From UBA9160 sp035489755 (lineage in GTDB: Bacteria > Myxococcota_A > UBA9160): 64,000 nucleotides of DNA. Both the position numbers and the translations under genes were made by a program. Of this stretch, positions 52,561 through 61,881 are shown in pieces. The stretch lies in assembly GCA_035489755.1 (NCBI GenBank), contig DATGZK010000082.1:8725-72724 (forward strand). Direction: 5' to 3'. Every line of letters starts with the position of its first letter. The first letter of the stretch is position 1. The notes below the pieces were generated by a model. The model worked only from the letters and a program-made list of their open reading frames with translations. It searched no databases and had not been told where the DNA came from.

Positions 52561-55275
52561 TCACAGCCAGCTCTGGAAGCGCCGGATATACCAGGTCTTC
52601 ACGCCCTGGGTGAGGACGCAATAGCTGAGCAGGATGGCTGCAAGCCAGAGGAAATAGGTGCCAGGCAGCCGCACGAGGCTGCTCGCTCCTGCGATCGGTG
52701 AGAAGGGGAGCCAAATTCCCACCGCCATGATGAGACCCGTCAGCAGCAACACAGGGGTCGCGGCGACACTCTGAATGAAGGGGATCCTCTGTGTGCGGAT
52801 CATGTGCACGATGAGGGTCTGCGAGAGCAAGCCCTCGACGAACCATCCCGACTGGAAGAGCGACTGCCGCTCCGGGCTATTCGCTCCCAAGGCCCACCAC
52901 AGGACGAGGAAGGTCAGCACATCGAAGACCGAGCTCACCGGACCGATGAAGACCATGAACCGCGCGATTCCGCTCGGCTCCCACTTGCGGGGCCGCTCCA
53001 GGAACTCCCGGTCCATCCGGTCCCAGGGCAAGGAGAGCTGCGAGAGGTCGTAGAGGAGATTCTGGATCAGTAGCTGGATCGCGAGCATCGGAAGGAACGG
53101 AAGGAATGCGCTTGCGATGAGTACGCTGAAAACGTTCCCGAAGTTCGAGCTCGCGGTCATCTTGATGTACTTGATGATGTTTCCGTACACCTGCCTTCCC
53201 CGCAGAACTCCTTCTTCGAGTACGAGCAGGCTCTTTTCGAGAAGGATCAGGTCCGCCGATTCCCGGGCAATGTCGGTCGCCGTGTCCACAGAGATCCCCA
53301 CGTCCGCATCTCGCAGGGCCGCGGCGTCATTGATCCCATCGCCGAGGAATCCGACGGTATGCCCCTTGTTGCGCAGCGCCCTCACGATCCGCGCCTTCTG
53401 CAGGGGCGCCAGCTTGGCGAAGACCGAGACCCGGTCACAAAGCTCTGCGAGCTCCTTCTCCGAGAGCTCATCGATCTCGCTCCCGAGTGCCAGATGGGTC
53501 ACGTCGAGCCCGACTTCTCGGCACACGCGGCGCGTCACGATCTCGTTGTCCCCGGTCAGGATCTTCACGGAAACGCCGTGGCGGCGCAGGGCCGCGAGCG
53601 CCGCCGCTGCGCTCTCCTTCGGGGGATCCAAGAAAGCGATAAACCCGAGGAGGACCAACTCGCTCTCGTCGGCGACGGTGTAGGCGTGGCCGGAAATGCG
53701 CATCCTCTTATAGGCCACTGCGACGACGCGCAGGCCGCTTTCATTTTTCTTTGCGACCAGTTCCGCGCACTCGCCCCGCAGGTCGTCGGTCAGAGGGACG
53801 ACGCCGCCGCGCTCTTCGGCGTAGCCGCAGACCTCGAGGATCTCCTCGGTTGCGCCCTTGCAGATCAAGAGGTCATGGCTGCGTTCCGTCCAGACGACGA
53901 CGGACATCCTGCGGCGCGCAAAGTCGAAGGGGATCTCATCGACTTTTTGGTAGCGCGCGCCCAGGAGCTCCTGCCGCTCGGGAGCGACGCGTTCGAGCAC
54001 CGCGCGGTCGAGGAGATTCTTGAGTCCAGTCTGGAAGCGACTGTTCAGGTAGGCGTAGTCCAAGACACGGGCGTCTTCTTGACCGTGAATGTCCAGGTGC
54101 TCTTCGAGCACAATGCGGTCTTCGGTCAGCGTCCCGGTCTTGTCCGTGCACAGGACGTCCATCGCTCCAAAGTTCTGGATGGCGTTGAGCCGCTTCACGA
54201 CCACCTTGCGACGAGCCATTCCGACGGCGCCTCGCGCGAGGTTGGCCGTCACCACCATCGGAAGCATCTCCGGGGTAAGACCTACGGCGACCGCGATCGC
54301 GAACAGGAAAGCCTCCTTCCAGTCCCCCTTGGCGAGGCCGTTGATCAAGAAAACCACCGGAACCATGACCAGCATGAACGCAATCAGAACCCGCGTCACA
54401 CTGTTGACGCCGTGGTCGAAGCTCGTGAGGCTGCGGTGCCCGATGACGCTGCGCGCGAGAGATCCGAAGTACGTGCGACGCCCGGTTGCGACCACAAGCC
54501 CGAGCGCCGAGCCGCTGATGACGTTTGTTCCCATGAAGCACAGGTTTCCGCGCTCAAGGGGGTTGCGACGAGCGACGCCGGAGTCCTTTCCCTGGAGCTC
54601 CCCCAGCGTGTCGTACTTTTCGATCGGCATGGCTTCTCCGGTCAGCGCGGACTGACTCACGAACAGGTCCTTTGAGCGGAGAATGCGAAGGTCTGCGGGA
54701 ACCATGTCCCCCGCCGAGAGGTGAACGAGGTCGCCCGGAACGAGTTCTTCGAAGGGAACGTCCCGCTTCTCGCAGCGCCAAAGGGGCCGTTCGTCGGGCC
54801 CGGTTTCGCAGGATTGCCTCATCACAGTGGCGGACGTTTGGACCATGGCCCGAAGCGCTTCGGCCTCCCGCGAGGAGCGGAACTCCTGGACGAATCGCAT
54901 GAGAACGCTGACCACGACCATCACGGAGACGACGACCGTGCCTCGGGTGTCTCCGGTCCAGAAGGAAACGGCTCCGAGGACGACGAGCACGAGCACAAAC
55001 GGATTGCGGAGGTTGCGCAGCAGGAGGCGATACCAGCGGGGCGGTTGCTGGTGAGCGATCTCGTTGGGGCCGTATTCCCTAAGGCGCTCGGTCACCTGCT
55101 CAGGAGACAGCCCATTCCCGTTTGACCCGAGCTGTTCGAGCGCAGCGTTCGCGTCTGCATCCGAAACGGCGAGAAGGGCGGAAACGTCGTGGACCGCGAC
55201 GCGGAGCCGGCGCCGGCCGGATCCTTCTCCGGATGTTCGGGTCCCGATCCTTCTGAAAATGCGCGCACGCAGCAT
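52561..55275 (-). CDS. mgtA: P-type Mg2+ ATPase (MgtA/MgtB family)
   Basis: The ATPase has TGEAMP (A domain), phosphorylation site CTDKTGTLTEDRIVLEEH, KGATEEILEVC, the ATP-binding TGDNEIVTRRV and GDGINDAAALRDADVGIS. The first helices, with AVGLTPEMLPMVVTANLARGAVGM, and the C-terminal helices (WYRLLLRNLRNPF at the start, GLLSQTLIVHMIRTQRIPF later) match MgtA-type importers of Mg2+. The ATG at 55275, with GGGGAGG upstream, gives 904 residues, the expected size. It is preceded by a long leader region with a candidate promoter (55656-55683), and DUF4010 lies nearby on the same strand. Confidence 0.9.
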   Translation of the reverse strand: MLRARIFRRIGTRTSGEGSGRRRLRVAVHDVSALLAVSDADANAALEQLGSNGNGLSPEQVTERLREYGPNEIAHQQPPRWYRLLLRNLRNPFVLVLVVLGAVSFWTGDTRGTVVVSVMVVVSVLMRFVQEFRSSREAEALRAMVQTSATVMRQSCETGPDERPLWRCEKRDVPFEELVPGDLVHLSAGDMVPADLRILRSKDLFVSQSALTGEAMPIEKYDTLGELQGKDSGVARRNPLERGNLCFMGTNVISGSALGLVVATGRRTYFGSLARSVIGHRSLTSFDHGVNSVTRVLIAFMLVMVPVVFLINGLAKGDWKEAFLFAIAVAVGLTPEMLPMVVTANLARGAVGMARRKVVVKRLNAIQNFGAMDVLCTDKTGTLTEDRIVLEEHLDIHGQEDARVLDYAYLNSRFQTGLKNLLDRAVLERVAPERQELLGARYQKVDEIPFDFARRRMSVVVWTERSHDLLICKGATEEILEVCGYAEERGGVVPLTDDLRGECAELVAKKNESGLRVVAVAYKRMRISGHAYTVADESELVLLGFIAFLDPPKESAAAALAALRRHGVSVKILTGDNEIVTRRVCREVGLDVTHLALGSEIDELSEKELAELCDRVSVFAKLAPLQKARIVRALRNKGHTVGFLGDGINDAAALRDADVGISVDTATDIARESADLILLEKSLLVLEEGVLRGRQVYGNIIKYIKMTASSNFGNVFSVLIASAFLPFLPMLAIQLLIQNLLYDLSQLSLPWDRMDREFLERPRKWEPSGIARFMVFIGPVSSVFDVLTFLVLWWALGANSPERQSLFQSGWFVEGLLSQTLIVHMIRTQRIPFIQSVAATPVLLLTGLIMAVGIWLPFSPIAGASSLVRLPGTYFLWLAAILLSYCVLTQGVKTWYIRRFQSWL

Positions 55276-55861
55276 TGCCTCGCACCTCCCCGCGCCTGGC
55301 TGCGGATTTGGCTCGAACGGGCGCCGGACAACTTCGCGGCGAAGTCGCTCCGAGCCTCGAGGCGTGGAGCGGCACCCGCGATGCCGAACCCGTACGAACA
55401 CGTATTCAGTTGTCAGGAAGCGGGGAAGGAGAAACGTCGAACGAGGAGATCTCTTGGGTTGCTTCTGCTTCCGCTAGCGGCCGGCCTTTTGGGCGGAAGC
55501 GAGGAGGGCCCTTGCCTTCGCGGATCAATCGGCGCGGTCGCGCGCTTCCATTCGTTGGTGACTTGAACTACTGCCTTCCGGCATAGAGCCAGATGATCCT
55601 CCAGTCCTTGCAACCGCCTCGGCTCACCGTGGCCGAGTCCGGTCGCTGGTGGGCCGTTTATCCCAGGCCCACTTGAGTGTCAACCCTTTTCGGCACCTTG
55701 GTGCGAGGAGATGAGGCGCCTGCTTAGGCTCCTCTCCGGCTCGGTCCCGAGAGGGGCAGGGGCCCGCTCCGTCGGACTCGCGAGCAAGAGACAATCCCAG
55801 AGAGGTCCGTAGCGGCCGCAGTCTTCGCAACGGGCGCGCCCCGTGCGAAAGTGAAGGTCCG
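55276..55861. other. Long intergenic region between mgtA and the flavin monooxygenase gene
   Basis: This 586-base region separates divergent genes. On the minus strand a possible promoter lies at 55656-55683, which would give mgtA a leader of about 370 bases. A minus-strand reading frame at 55413-55613 begins with ATG and has a Pro-rich segment (PRRQGPSSLPPKRPAASG); it could be a leader peptide, but nothing else supports it. No riboswitch was recognised by eye. Confidence 0.35.
55656..55683 (-). promoter_or_regulatory. Candidate promoter for mgtA (minus strand)
   Basis: On the minus strand, a perfect TTGACA (complement of 55678-55683) is followed by a weak -10 (GATAAA or TAAACG, with 15- or 17-base spacing). 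The start site would be near 55650, leaving a leader of roughly 370 bases to the ATG at 55275. Magnesium importer genes in enterobacteria have long regulatory leaders, so the length is suggestive only. Confidence 0.3.
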
Positions 55862-57457
55862 ATGTCCGAGCCGCTCGGGATCGGAATCTTCCTTCGAGCA
55901 GCGAGGGGAAGCTCAGTCGTGGACGAGAGGTATGACGTCGCCATCGTGGGCTACGGGCCGGTCGGTCAGACCCTGGCGATCCTGCTGGGCGAGCGGGGCG
56001 CGAATGTCGGAGTCTTCGAAAAACAGGCCGCGCCGTACCCGATGCCACGAGCGGTCCACTTCGACCATGAAATCGGGCGGATCCTCCAGGCCGCGGGAAT
56101 CGCCGACGATCTTGTGGGGCGGACGGAGCCCGCGCCCATCTACGAATGGCGCAACGCGGCGGGAGAGACCCTGCTGCGGTTCGGGCGAGATACCGGGACA
56201 AGCCTTTCCGGTTGGCCCGAATCCAACATGTTCGCCCAGCCGGAGCTTGAGGCGCTGCTCGACGCCCGGGCACGCTCCCTCTCCTCGGTGACGGTTGTGC
56301 GGGGCTGCGAGGTAGTGGCCGTTCGGCCGGGGTCCGAGGAGGTCGAGCTCGGAGTTGTCGGCCCTCACGGACAGGAGCGCCCCGTGCGTGCACGCTACGT
56401 CGCAGGCTGTGATGGCGCGAACAGCTTCGTGCGGTCTCATCTTGGAGCCCGCGTCACCGATCTCGGTTTCTTCTTCGACTGGCTGATCGTCGACATCATC
56501 CCGCATGAAAAAAGGGTCTGGGAGCCCCTCAACTGGCAGCTGTGCGATCCCGCCCGCCCGACCACGCTCGTTTCCGGAGGGCCGGGACGGCGGCGCTGGG
56601 AGTTCATGCGGCTTCCAGGAGAGAGCATCGAGGAACTGAACAGTGAGAAAACCGCCTGGCGGCTGCTTGAGCCGTGGGGCGTCACCGCTTCTACCGCCAC
56701 GCTCGAACGCCACGCGCTCTACAGGTTTCAAGCTCGGTGGGTCGACACCTGGCGCAAGGGGCGGCTGCTCCTGGCCGGCGACGCCGCTCACCAAATGCCA
56801 CCCTTTGCAGGTCAGGGCCTGTGCTCGGGGATTCGGGACGCCGCCAACCTGGCCTGGAAGCTTGACCTCGTGCTCGCAGGCAAGGCGGGCGAGGCCCTCC
56901 TCGACACGTATCCCAGCGAGCGCATCCCCCAGGTGCGCGCGGTGATCGAATTCTCAATGGCGCTTGGCAAGGTGATCTGTGTTCCGGATCCCGATGATGC
57001 GGCGGCGCGCGACGCCCGCATGATTGCCGCGGCAAAGTCGGTGGGTCTCTCTCCGCCGCTTCCGCCTCCTGCCCTCGGGCCAGGCCTCTTCGTGCCGCGG
57101 GACCCTCTTGCAGGTCAGCTCTTCTTGCAAGATCGCGTGCGCCATGGAGCCAGGACGGGTCTGTTCGACGACGTCGTCGGTCGCGGCTGGACGCTCTTGA
57201 GCCCGCATTGTGACCCCGCGACGCAACTCGCCCCGGAGCTCGCCGCGTTCTTCGCCTCGCTGGGGGGCATCAGCGCATGGGTGGGCAACGACGGGCCCGT
57301 CGTCGACGTTAACGGGAGCTACGCGCGCTGGTTCTCTCGGGCTGGGGTGGCCGTGGTTCTCCAACGGCCGGATTTCTACGTTTTCGGTACGGGACCCTTG
57401 GAGGACGGCGCGAGGCGGCTTGTAAGCACGCTGCGCGAGCGGCTCGCACGGCATTAG
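55862..57457 (+). CDS. FAD-dependent aromatic monooxygenase (MhpA-like)
   Basis: This group A flavoprotein hydroxylase starts with the FAD-binding VAIVGYGPVGQTLAILLGERG. It continues with RAVHFDHEIGRIL and the second FAD motif GDAAHQMPPFAGQGLCSGIRDAANLAWKL. The 531 residues match 3-(3-hydroxyphenyl)propionate hydroxylase (MhpA) relatives, but no meta-cleavage or other aromatic-degradation genes are nearby, so the substrate is unknown. The ATG at 55862 adds 19 residues before a GTG at 55919 that would also serve. It stands alone between divergent mgtA and the helicase gene. Confidence 0.8.
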   Translation: MSEPLGIGIFLRAARGSSVVDERYDVAIVGYGPVGQTLAILLGERGANVGVFEKQAAPYPMPRAVHFDHEIGRILQAAGIADDLVGRTEPAPIYEWRNAAGETLLRFGRDTGTSLSGWPESNMFAQPELEALLDARARSLSSVTVVRGCEVVAVRPGSEEVELGVVGPHGQERPVRARYVAGCDGANSFVRSHLGARVTDLGFFFDWLIVDIIPHEKRVWEPLNWQLCDPARPTTLVSGGPGRRRWEFMRLPGESIEELNSEKTAWRLLEPWGVTASTATLERHALYRFQARWVDTWRKGRLLLAGDAAHQMPPFAGQGLCSGIRDAANLAWKLDLVLAGKAGEALLDTYPSERIPQVRAVIEFSMALGKVICVPDPDDAAARDARMIAAAKSVGLSPPLPPPALGPGLFVPRDPLAGQLFLQDRVRHGARTGLFDDVVGRGWTLLSPHCDPATQLAPELAAFFASLGGISAWVGNDGPVVDVNGSYARWFSRAGVAVVLQRPDFYVFGTGPLEDGARRLVSTLRERLARH

Positions 57458-57590
57458 CGTCACGGGTCGCACCTGCGAGCGCGAAGCGAATGGACTGCGA
57501 GACGTCCTCCGTGGTCCGCGGCGGGGCTCAACAGCGCCATTGCTTCGCCGCAGGGTTACCGGCTCGACGCCCCGAGGTCGCGACATCACA

Positions 57591-57607
57591 GAACCGTGCT
57601 ACGGTTC
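57591..57607 (+). terminator. Hairpin downstream of the monooxygenase gene
   Basis: GAACCGT-GCT-ACGGTTC, a perfect seven-base stem with a three-base loop, lies 134 bases after the monooxygenase stop. No T tract, so termination is a guess. Confidence 0.3.
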
Positions 57608-57805
57608 GGCCGTCCGGATGCCGATGCATCCCGTGACCACCTGAAGGCCTTCTCCGAATAGATCTTCCTGCCTGGTAGCCCCACCGCAAGCGATCTCTCT
57701 GAAGAATGCCTCACCCGGATCGACCGGAACAGATGGATTCGTTCCGCGTCGTCCGCGTTTTTCGTAGGCTTCGCCCCGGCCAAGTGGCCGGTGTGCGGGC
57801 ACAGC

Positions 57806-57822
57806 TGCGGCGTATCGCCGCA
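57806..57822 (+). promoter_or_regulatory. Hairpin directly before the helicase ribosome binding site
   Basis: TGCGGCG-TAT-CGCCGCA is a perfect seven-base stem two bases before AGAAGGA (57824-57830), the likely ribosome binding site of the helicase gene (TTG at 57840). The palindrome at 57776-57791 lies just upstream. Such a leader could limit translation until it is unwound, for example by the helicase itself or by temperature. Confidence 0.4.
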
Positions 57823-57839
57823 TAGAAGGAAATGGACTC

Positions 57840-59063
57840 TTGATTCGATTCGATGACCTCTCACTTCATCCCGCTCTGCTCAAGGTAGTGCAAGACGCGG
57901 GATTCGCCGCGCCCACTGCCATCCAGGCGCAGGCGATCCCTCCCATCCTCGCAGGCCGAGATGTCCTCGGCTGTGCACAGACCGGTACCGGCAAGACTGC
58001 AGCCTTTGTGCTTCCGCTCGTTCAGCGTCTGGCTGCACTCGTCGAGCCTCCCCGGCGCACGCGCGCGATCCGCGGCCTCATCCTCTCGCCAACGCGCGAA
58101 CTCGCGACCCAGATTGCACAGGTGGTCTCCGATTTCGGCGCTGGGCTGGGCATCGAGAATGCTGTCATTTTCGGCGGCGTAAGCGACGTGCCCCAACGGC
58201 GCGCACTGCGCCGGGGCGTGGACGTTGTCGTCGCAACCCCGGGTCGCCTCGAAGACCTGATGCGTGCCCGCGAAGTCGATTTGCGCTCGGTCGAGATTGT
58301 CGTCCTCGACGAAGCGGACCGAATGCTCGATGCGGGCTTCTTGGTGGCCGTGCGGCGCATCCTCAACGCGACACCTCGGGAGCGCCAGACGCTTCTGTTC
58401 TCGGCGACGATGCCCCCCGAGATTCGGACCCTGGCAGACTCCGTGCAGCGAGATGCGGCGTGGGTTGCCGTATCACCCGTCGCTACTCCGCCTGCACAGG
58501 TCGAGCAGGCCGTGCTCTTTGTGGAGCGACCCGACAAGCGCCGACTTCTCGAGCACCTGCTTGCCGACCCTGCGGTGACGCGCGCCCTTGTCTTCACTCG
58601 CACCAAGCGCGGCGCCGACCGAGTGGCAAAGCATTTGAGTGCGGCGGTGGAACGCGTCGAGGCCATTCACGGCGACCGCTCGCAGGCGCAGCGCGAGCGC
58701 GCCCTTGCGAGCTTTCGTCGGGGTACGACGCGCGTGCTCGTGGCCACCGACCTTGCAGCCCGCGGCATCGACGTCGAGGGCATTTCCCACGTCATCAACT
58801 TCGAGCTGCCGGACGACTCCGAGAGCTACGTTCACCGCATTGGACGCACGGGGCGCGTGGCAGCCCAGGGGGTTGCCCTCTCACTCTGCGACACCCACGA
58901 GCGAGATCAGCTCGCGCGCATCGAACGGCTGATGAAAAAGGCGATCCCCGTGAGGCGCGAGCATCCGTTCACCACGCCCTCCGCAGCGGTGAAGGGCGCG
59001 AACTCACACCGCCGGGATCGCTCCCACAGGCGTTCACCGAATCGGGAGCACCGCTGGGCCTGA
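57840..59063 (+). CDS. DEAD-box RNA helicase (RhlE-like)
   Basis: All DEAD-box motifs are present in order: Q motif PTAIQAQAIP, I AQTGTGKT, Ia PTRELATQ, TPGRLEDL, II VLDEADRM, III SAT, V ATDLAARGIDVEG and VI HRIGRTGR. The 407 residues include a short basic tail (SHRRDRSHRRSPNREHRW). It resembles RhlE, which remodels ribosomal RNA or mRNA. The TTG at 57840 follows AGAAGGA. A three-codon frame ATG GAC TCT TGA overlaps the start (57832-57843). The leader contains strong hairpins (see 57806-57822). Confidence 0.9.
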   Translation: MIRFDDLSLHPALLKVVQDAGFAAPTAIQAQAIPPILAGRDVLGCAQTGTGKTAAFVLPLVQRLAALVEPPRRTRAIRGLILSPTRELATQIAQVVSDFGAGLGIENAVIFGGVSDVPQRRALRRGVDVVVATPGRLEDLMRAREVDLRSVEIVVLDEADRMLDAGFLVAVRRILNATPRERQTLLFSATMPPEIRTLADSVQRDAAWVAVSPVATPPAQVEQAVLFVERPDKRRLLEHLLADPAVTRALVFTRTKRGADRVAKHLSAAVERVEAIHGDRSQAQRERALASFRRGTTRVLVATDLAARGIDVEGISHVINFELPDDSESYVHRIGRTGRVAAQGVALSLCDTHERDQLARIERLMKKAIPVRREHPFTTPSAAVKGANSHRRDRSHRRSPNREHRWA

Positions 59064-59107
59064 GCGCAGGGGGCCTGGCTCGGAACCAGCGAGAGCATCG
59101 CCGACCC

Positions 59108-60619
59108 TCACGCCAGGTGGACCCACACGGACTTCGTGCGCGTGTAGGCGTCGAGCGAGTGAAGCGCCATTTCCTTGCCCCAGCCGCTCTGCTTGAACCC
59201 GCCGAAGGGGCTGGCAAAGTCGTAACAGCCGTAGCGGTTTACGAACACCATTCCGGCGTCGAGGCGTCGTGCGACGCGGTGCGCCCGCGCGAGATCGCGC
59301 GTGTAGAGCCCGGCCGCAAGGGCGTAGTCGTTTGCGTTGGCCAGCCGCACGGCTTCGTCTTCGTCCTCAAAGGGCAGGACGCACAGCACGGGACCAAAAA
59401 TTTCTTCCCGCGCAATCCGCATCTGCGGTCCTACTTCGTCGAAGATCGTCGGACGGACGAAGAAGCCCACAGCGTTTGGTCCCTTCACGTCAGGGCCGCC
59501 GCCCGCCCGCACGCGCGCACCCTCACGCCGCCCGATCTCGATGTAGCCGAGCACCTTCTCAAACTGCGGTCGATTGCACTGCGGGCCCTGCTCGCTCGCG
59601 GGGTCGAAGGGATCGCCGCACACGACGGCCTCCGCCTTCTCCGCCAAGCGCCGGACGAAGTCGTGGTAGAGCCTGCGCTGGATCAGAAAGCGCGTGGGCT
59701 CCGAGCACTTTTCGCCCTTCTGGGAGAACATCAGGTCGAACGACCGTGTCACGGCGAAGTCGAGATCGGGCACATCGTCAAAGACGATGCTCGGCGATTT
59801 TCCGCCGAGCTCGAGCGACACCGTCTTCAAGTTGGAATCCGCGGAGCCGTGCACGATGCGGCGCCCGGTGTCCGTGCTGCCCGTGAAGGCGACCTTGTCG
59901 ACCCCGCCATGTCGCACGAGTGCTTCGCCGGTGGCGGCTCCGCCCAGAACGAGGTTCACGACCCCAGCGGGGAGACCCGCCTTCTCGTGGAGAAGCTCGA
60001 AAAAGCGTACCAGCGAGAGCGAGGTGAAGGGCGAGGGTTTCAGCACGGCGGTGTTGCCCATGGCGAGCGCCGGCGCGAGCTTCCACGCCGCGAGGAGCAG
60101 CGGAAAGTTCCACGGTACGATGAGCGCACACACCCCGACGGGCTCGCGGAGCGTGTAGTTCAGAAACGGCCCCTCGACGGGGCAGGTCTCCCCGTAGAGC
60201 TTGTCCACCCAGCCCGCATAGTAGTCGAAGACATCGGCGGTATCGGGCATGTCATCGTGGTACGCCTCTCGATAGAGCTTGCCGTTCTCAAGCGCGATCA
60301 GGGTGGCGAGCTCGGTGCGATGCGCACGCACGATTTCGGCGATGCGCTGCAGTAAACGTCCGCGCTCGCGGCGCGGGAGGGCGGGCCAAGGTCCGGATTC
60401 AAACGCGCGCCGCGCCGCGCGGACGGCCTGGTCCACGTCGGCGGATGACGCTTCGGGGACGAGCGCGAGGCGAGCGCCGTTGGCCGGATTGATTGCGCTG
60501 TAGTGGCTTGAACCCGACGTTTCGCAAAAGCGCCCGTCGAGGTACGGCCGCAGCGGCTGCGCAAGCCATGTCTCTGCCCACGCACGGCGGGGCGGCTCGA
60601 TGGCTGCGTCGCTCGTCAC
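59108..60619 (-). CDS. NAD(P)-dependent aldehyde dehydrogenase
   Basis: The family landmarks are PWNFPLLLAAWKLAPALAMGNTAVLKPSP, FTGSTDTGRRI, Glu270 in SLELGGKSP and the catalytic Cys305 in QKGEKCSEPTR. The segment around the cysteine differs from the usual GQxC but keeps the Cys. PFGGFKQSGWGKEM closes the protein. The GTG at 60619 gives 503 residues and overlaps the lyase stop (GTGA), so the gene is the last of the four-gene operon. It would oxidise an aldehyde to a carboxylate; the aldehyde is probably made or used by the oxygenase/lyase steps. Confidence 0.86.
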   Translation of the reverse strand: MTSDAAIEPPRRAWAETWLAQPLRPYLDGRFCETSGSSHYSAINPANGARLALVPEASSADVDQAVRAARRAFESGPWPALPRRERGRLLQRIAEIVRAHRTELATLIALENGKLYREAYHDDMPDTADVFDYYAGWVDKLYGETCPVEGPFLNYTLREPVGVCALIVPWNFPLLLAAWKLAPALAMGNTAVLKPSPFTSLSLVRFFELLHEKAGLPAGVVNLVLGGAATGEALVRHGGVDKVAFTGSTDTGRRIVHGSADSNLKTVSLELGGKSPSIVFDDVPDLDFAVTRSFDLMFSQKGEKCSEPTRFLIQRRLYHDFVRRLAEKAEAVVCGDPFDPASEQGPQCNRPQFEKVLGYIEIGRREGARVRAGGGPDVKGPNAVGFFVRPTIFDEVGPQMRIAREEIFGPVLCVLPFEDEDEAVRLANANDYALAAGLYTRDLARAHRVARRLDAGMVFVNRYGCYDFASPFGGFKQSGWGKEMALHSLDAYTRTKSVWVHLA

Positions 60620-61881
60620 GACGTTCTCCCGAAGCTCGCGAGCTCCCGGCAGCGCGCCTCGTTTGCAATGAGTCCCCGGACACACCCTTCGTCAAAGCGA
60701 ACGATCGCGTTCGAGAGCAACTCGAGGGCGTCGAGCACGTTCACCGCTGCAAGGCCGTCGAAGACGTTCAAATGCAGCTCGCCGTGCTCAAGCGCAGCCT
60801 GCACGGCACGATCGCAACCCAGCACCTGGAAGCAGGCCTGGAGAAGCGTCTCGGGTACGAGGGGGTTCGACTTGTCCGCGAAAAAGCTCGACCCCTCCTG
60901 CACGTGGGGAAGCCTGAGCTCCCCCATGCCTCCGCGCGGTCCGGATCCAAGGAGTCGCAGGTCCTGGGCGATCTTGGCAAGCCCGTGGGCGAGGAGCGCG
61001 AGCTGCGCGGAGACGGCGCCGACGTCGTCACCGTTTTGAAGAGCGTCGCAGGGTGCGGGATGGCACCTCAGCTCTAGGCCCGCGCGCGCGGCGAGCAAAG
61101 GGACGACTCGCTCGCGATAGCGCGCGGGGGCGCCCTCGCCGCTCCCGATCACGGTACCGCCGAGCGCTACCGCATGAAGCGCCTCGAGACTGTGCGCGAG
61201 CTCCTTGGCGCGGCGGCGGATCAGAGCCGCGTGGCCGACGAAGAGAAGCGCGAGCGTCGTGGGTAGCGCGTCCTGGAGACAGGTTCGTGCGAGGGTCGGC
61301 ACGTCCCCGAGCTCGCTGATCTTGGCGTCGATCGTCGCTGCGAGGGCTTCGAGGGCTGCTCGCAGGACCACGCTGCGCTCAAGGATCGCGAGCCGCAAGG
61401 CGGTATGGCACACATCCGCCGTCGACTGCGACGCATTGACGTGCCGCTTGGGGTGGACCGGCACGTACTCACCGCGGTGGCCACCGAGGCTCTCGCTTGC
61501 CACGTTCGCAATCACCTCGGCCACGTTCATGTGCACGGCGATCGAGCCGCCCCCGCCCAGCAGATCCGCGACGAGGGCATCGGCGAGTGCTCCGGAGGAG
61601 ATCCGGCGGGAGGCAAGGTCAATCGCGTGCGCCAGCTCTGGCGCAAGGACGCCGGCGTCCGCATTCGCGCGTGCGGCGGCGCCCTTCACCACGCCAAGGG
61701 CTCGGGCGTAGGGCGCGCACGAGCCGAGCGAGCGGAGGGAAAAGGACAGATTCCGGAGCGCCCGCGCGGTGTGAATGCCGTAGAGCGCGTCCGCGGGAAG
61801 CGCGAGCTCGCCGAGTGCGTCACGTTCGAGGCGGGTGGCATTGCAGGGCGCCTCCTTCCGCGGAGGCGCTTCAGCCTGCAC
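60616..61881 (-). CDS. Divergent aspartase/fumarase-fold lyase
   Basis: The N-terminal DALGELALPADALYGIHTARAL and HVNASQSTADVCHTAL match the aspartate ammonia-lyase/fumarase superfamily, and the signature loop is GSSFFADKSNP (residues 330-340). Differences stand out. The catalytic loop normally reads GSSIMPxKxNP. SQS(S/T)ND has become SQSTAD, losing the Asn. The region usually reading GRTHLQDA or GRTQLQDA is ARTCLQDA. The 421 residues are shorter than the usual 460-470. It may use a substrate other than aspartate or fumarate. GTG at 61881 overlaps the oxygenase stop by eleven bases; the stop overlaps the dehydrogenase start. Confidence 0.72.
   Translation of the reverse strand: MQAEAPPRKEAPCNATRLERDALGELALPADALYGIHTARALRNLSFSLRSLGSCAPYARALGVVKGAAARANADAGVLAPELAHAIDLASRRISSGALADALVADLLGGGGSIAVHMNVAEVIANVASESLGGHRGEYVPVHPKRHVNASQSTADVCHTALRLAILERSVVLRAALEALAATIDAKISELGDVPTLARTCLQDALPTTLALLFVGHAALIRRRAKELAHSLEALHAVALGGTVIGSGEGAPARYRERVVPLLAARAGLELRCHPAPCDALQNGDDVGAVSAQLALLAHGLAKIAQDLRLLGSGPRGGMGELRLPHVQEGSSFFADKSNPLVPETLLQACFQVLGCDRAVQAALEHGELHLNVFDGLAAVNVLDALELLSNAIVRFDEGCVRGLIANEARCRELASFGRTS

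Larger units (their letters stand above)
57458..57839. other. Intergenic region between the monooxygenase and helicase genes
   Basis: This 382-base region holds three perfect stems: GAACCGT-GCT-ACGGTTC (57591-57607), the palindrome CCGGCCA-AG-TGGCCGG (57776-57791), and TGCGGCG-TAT-CGCCGCA (57806-57822). No gene is supported. The first may end the monooxygenase transcript; the others lie in the helicase leader. Confidence 0.45.

Noticed and set aside
60616..61881. Possible argininosuccinate lyase (argH) completing the arginine pathway
   Set aside because: The N-terminal and loop motifs fit the aspartase branch better and are altered at key positions; it is also in a separate TetR operon.
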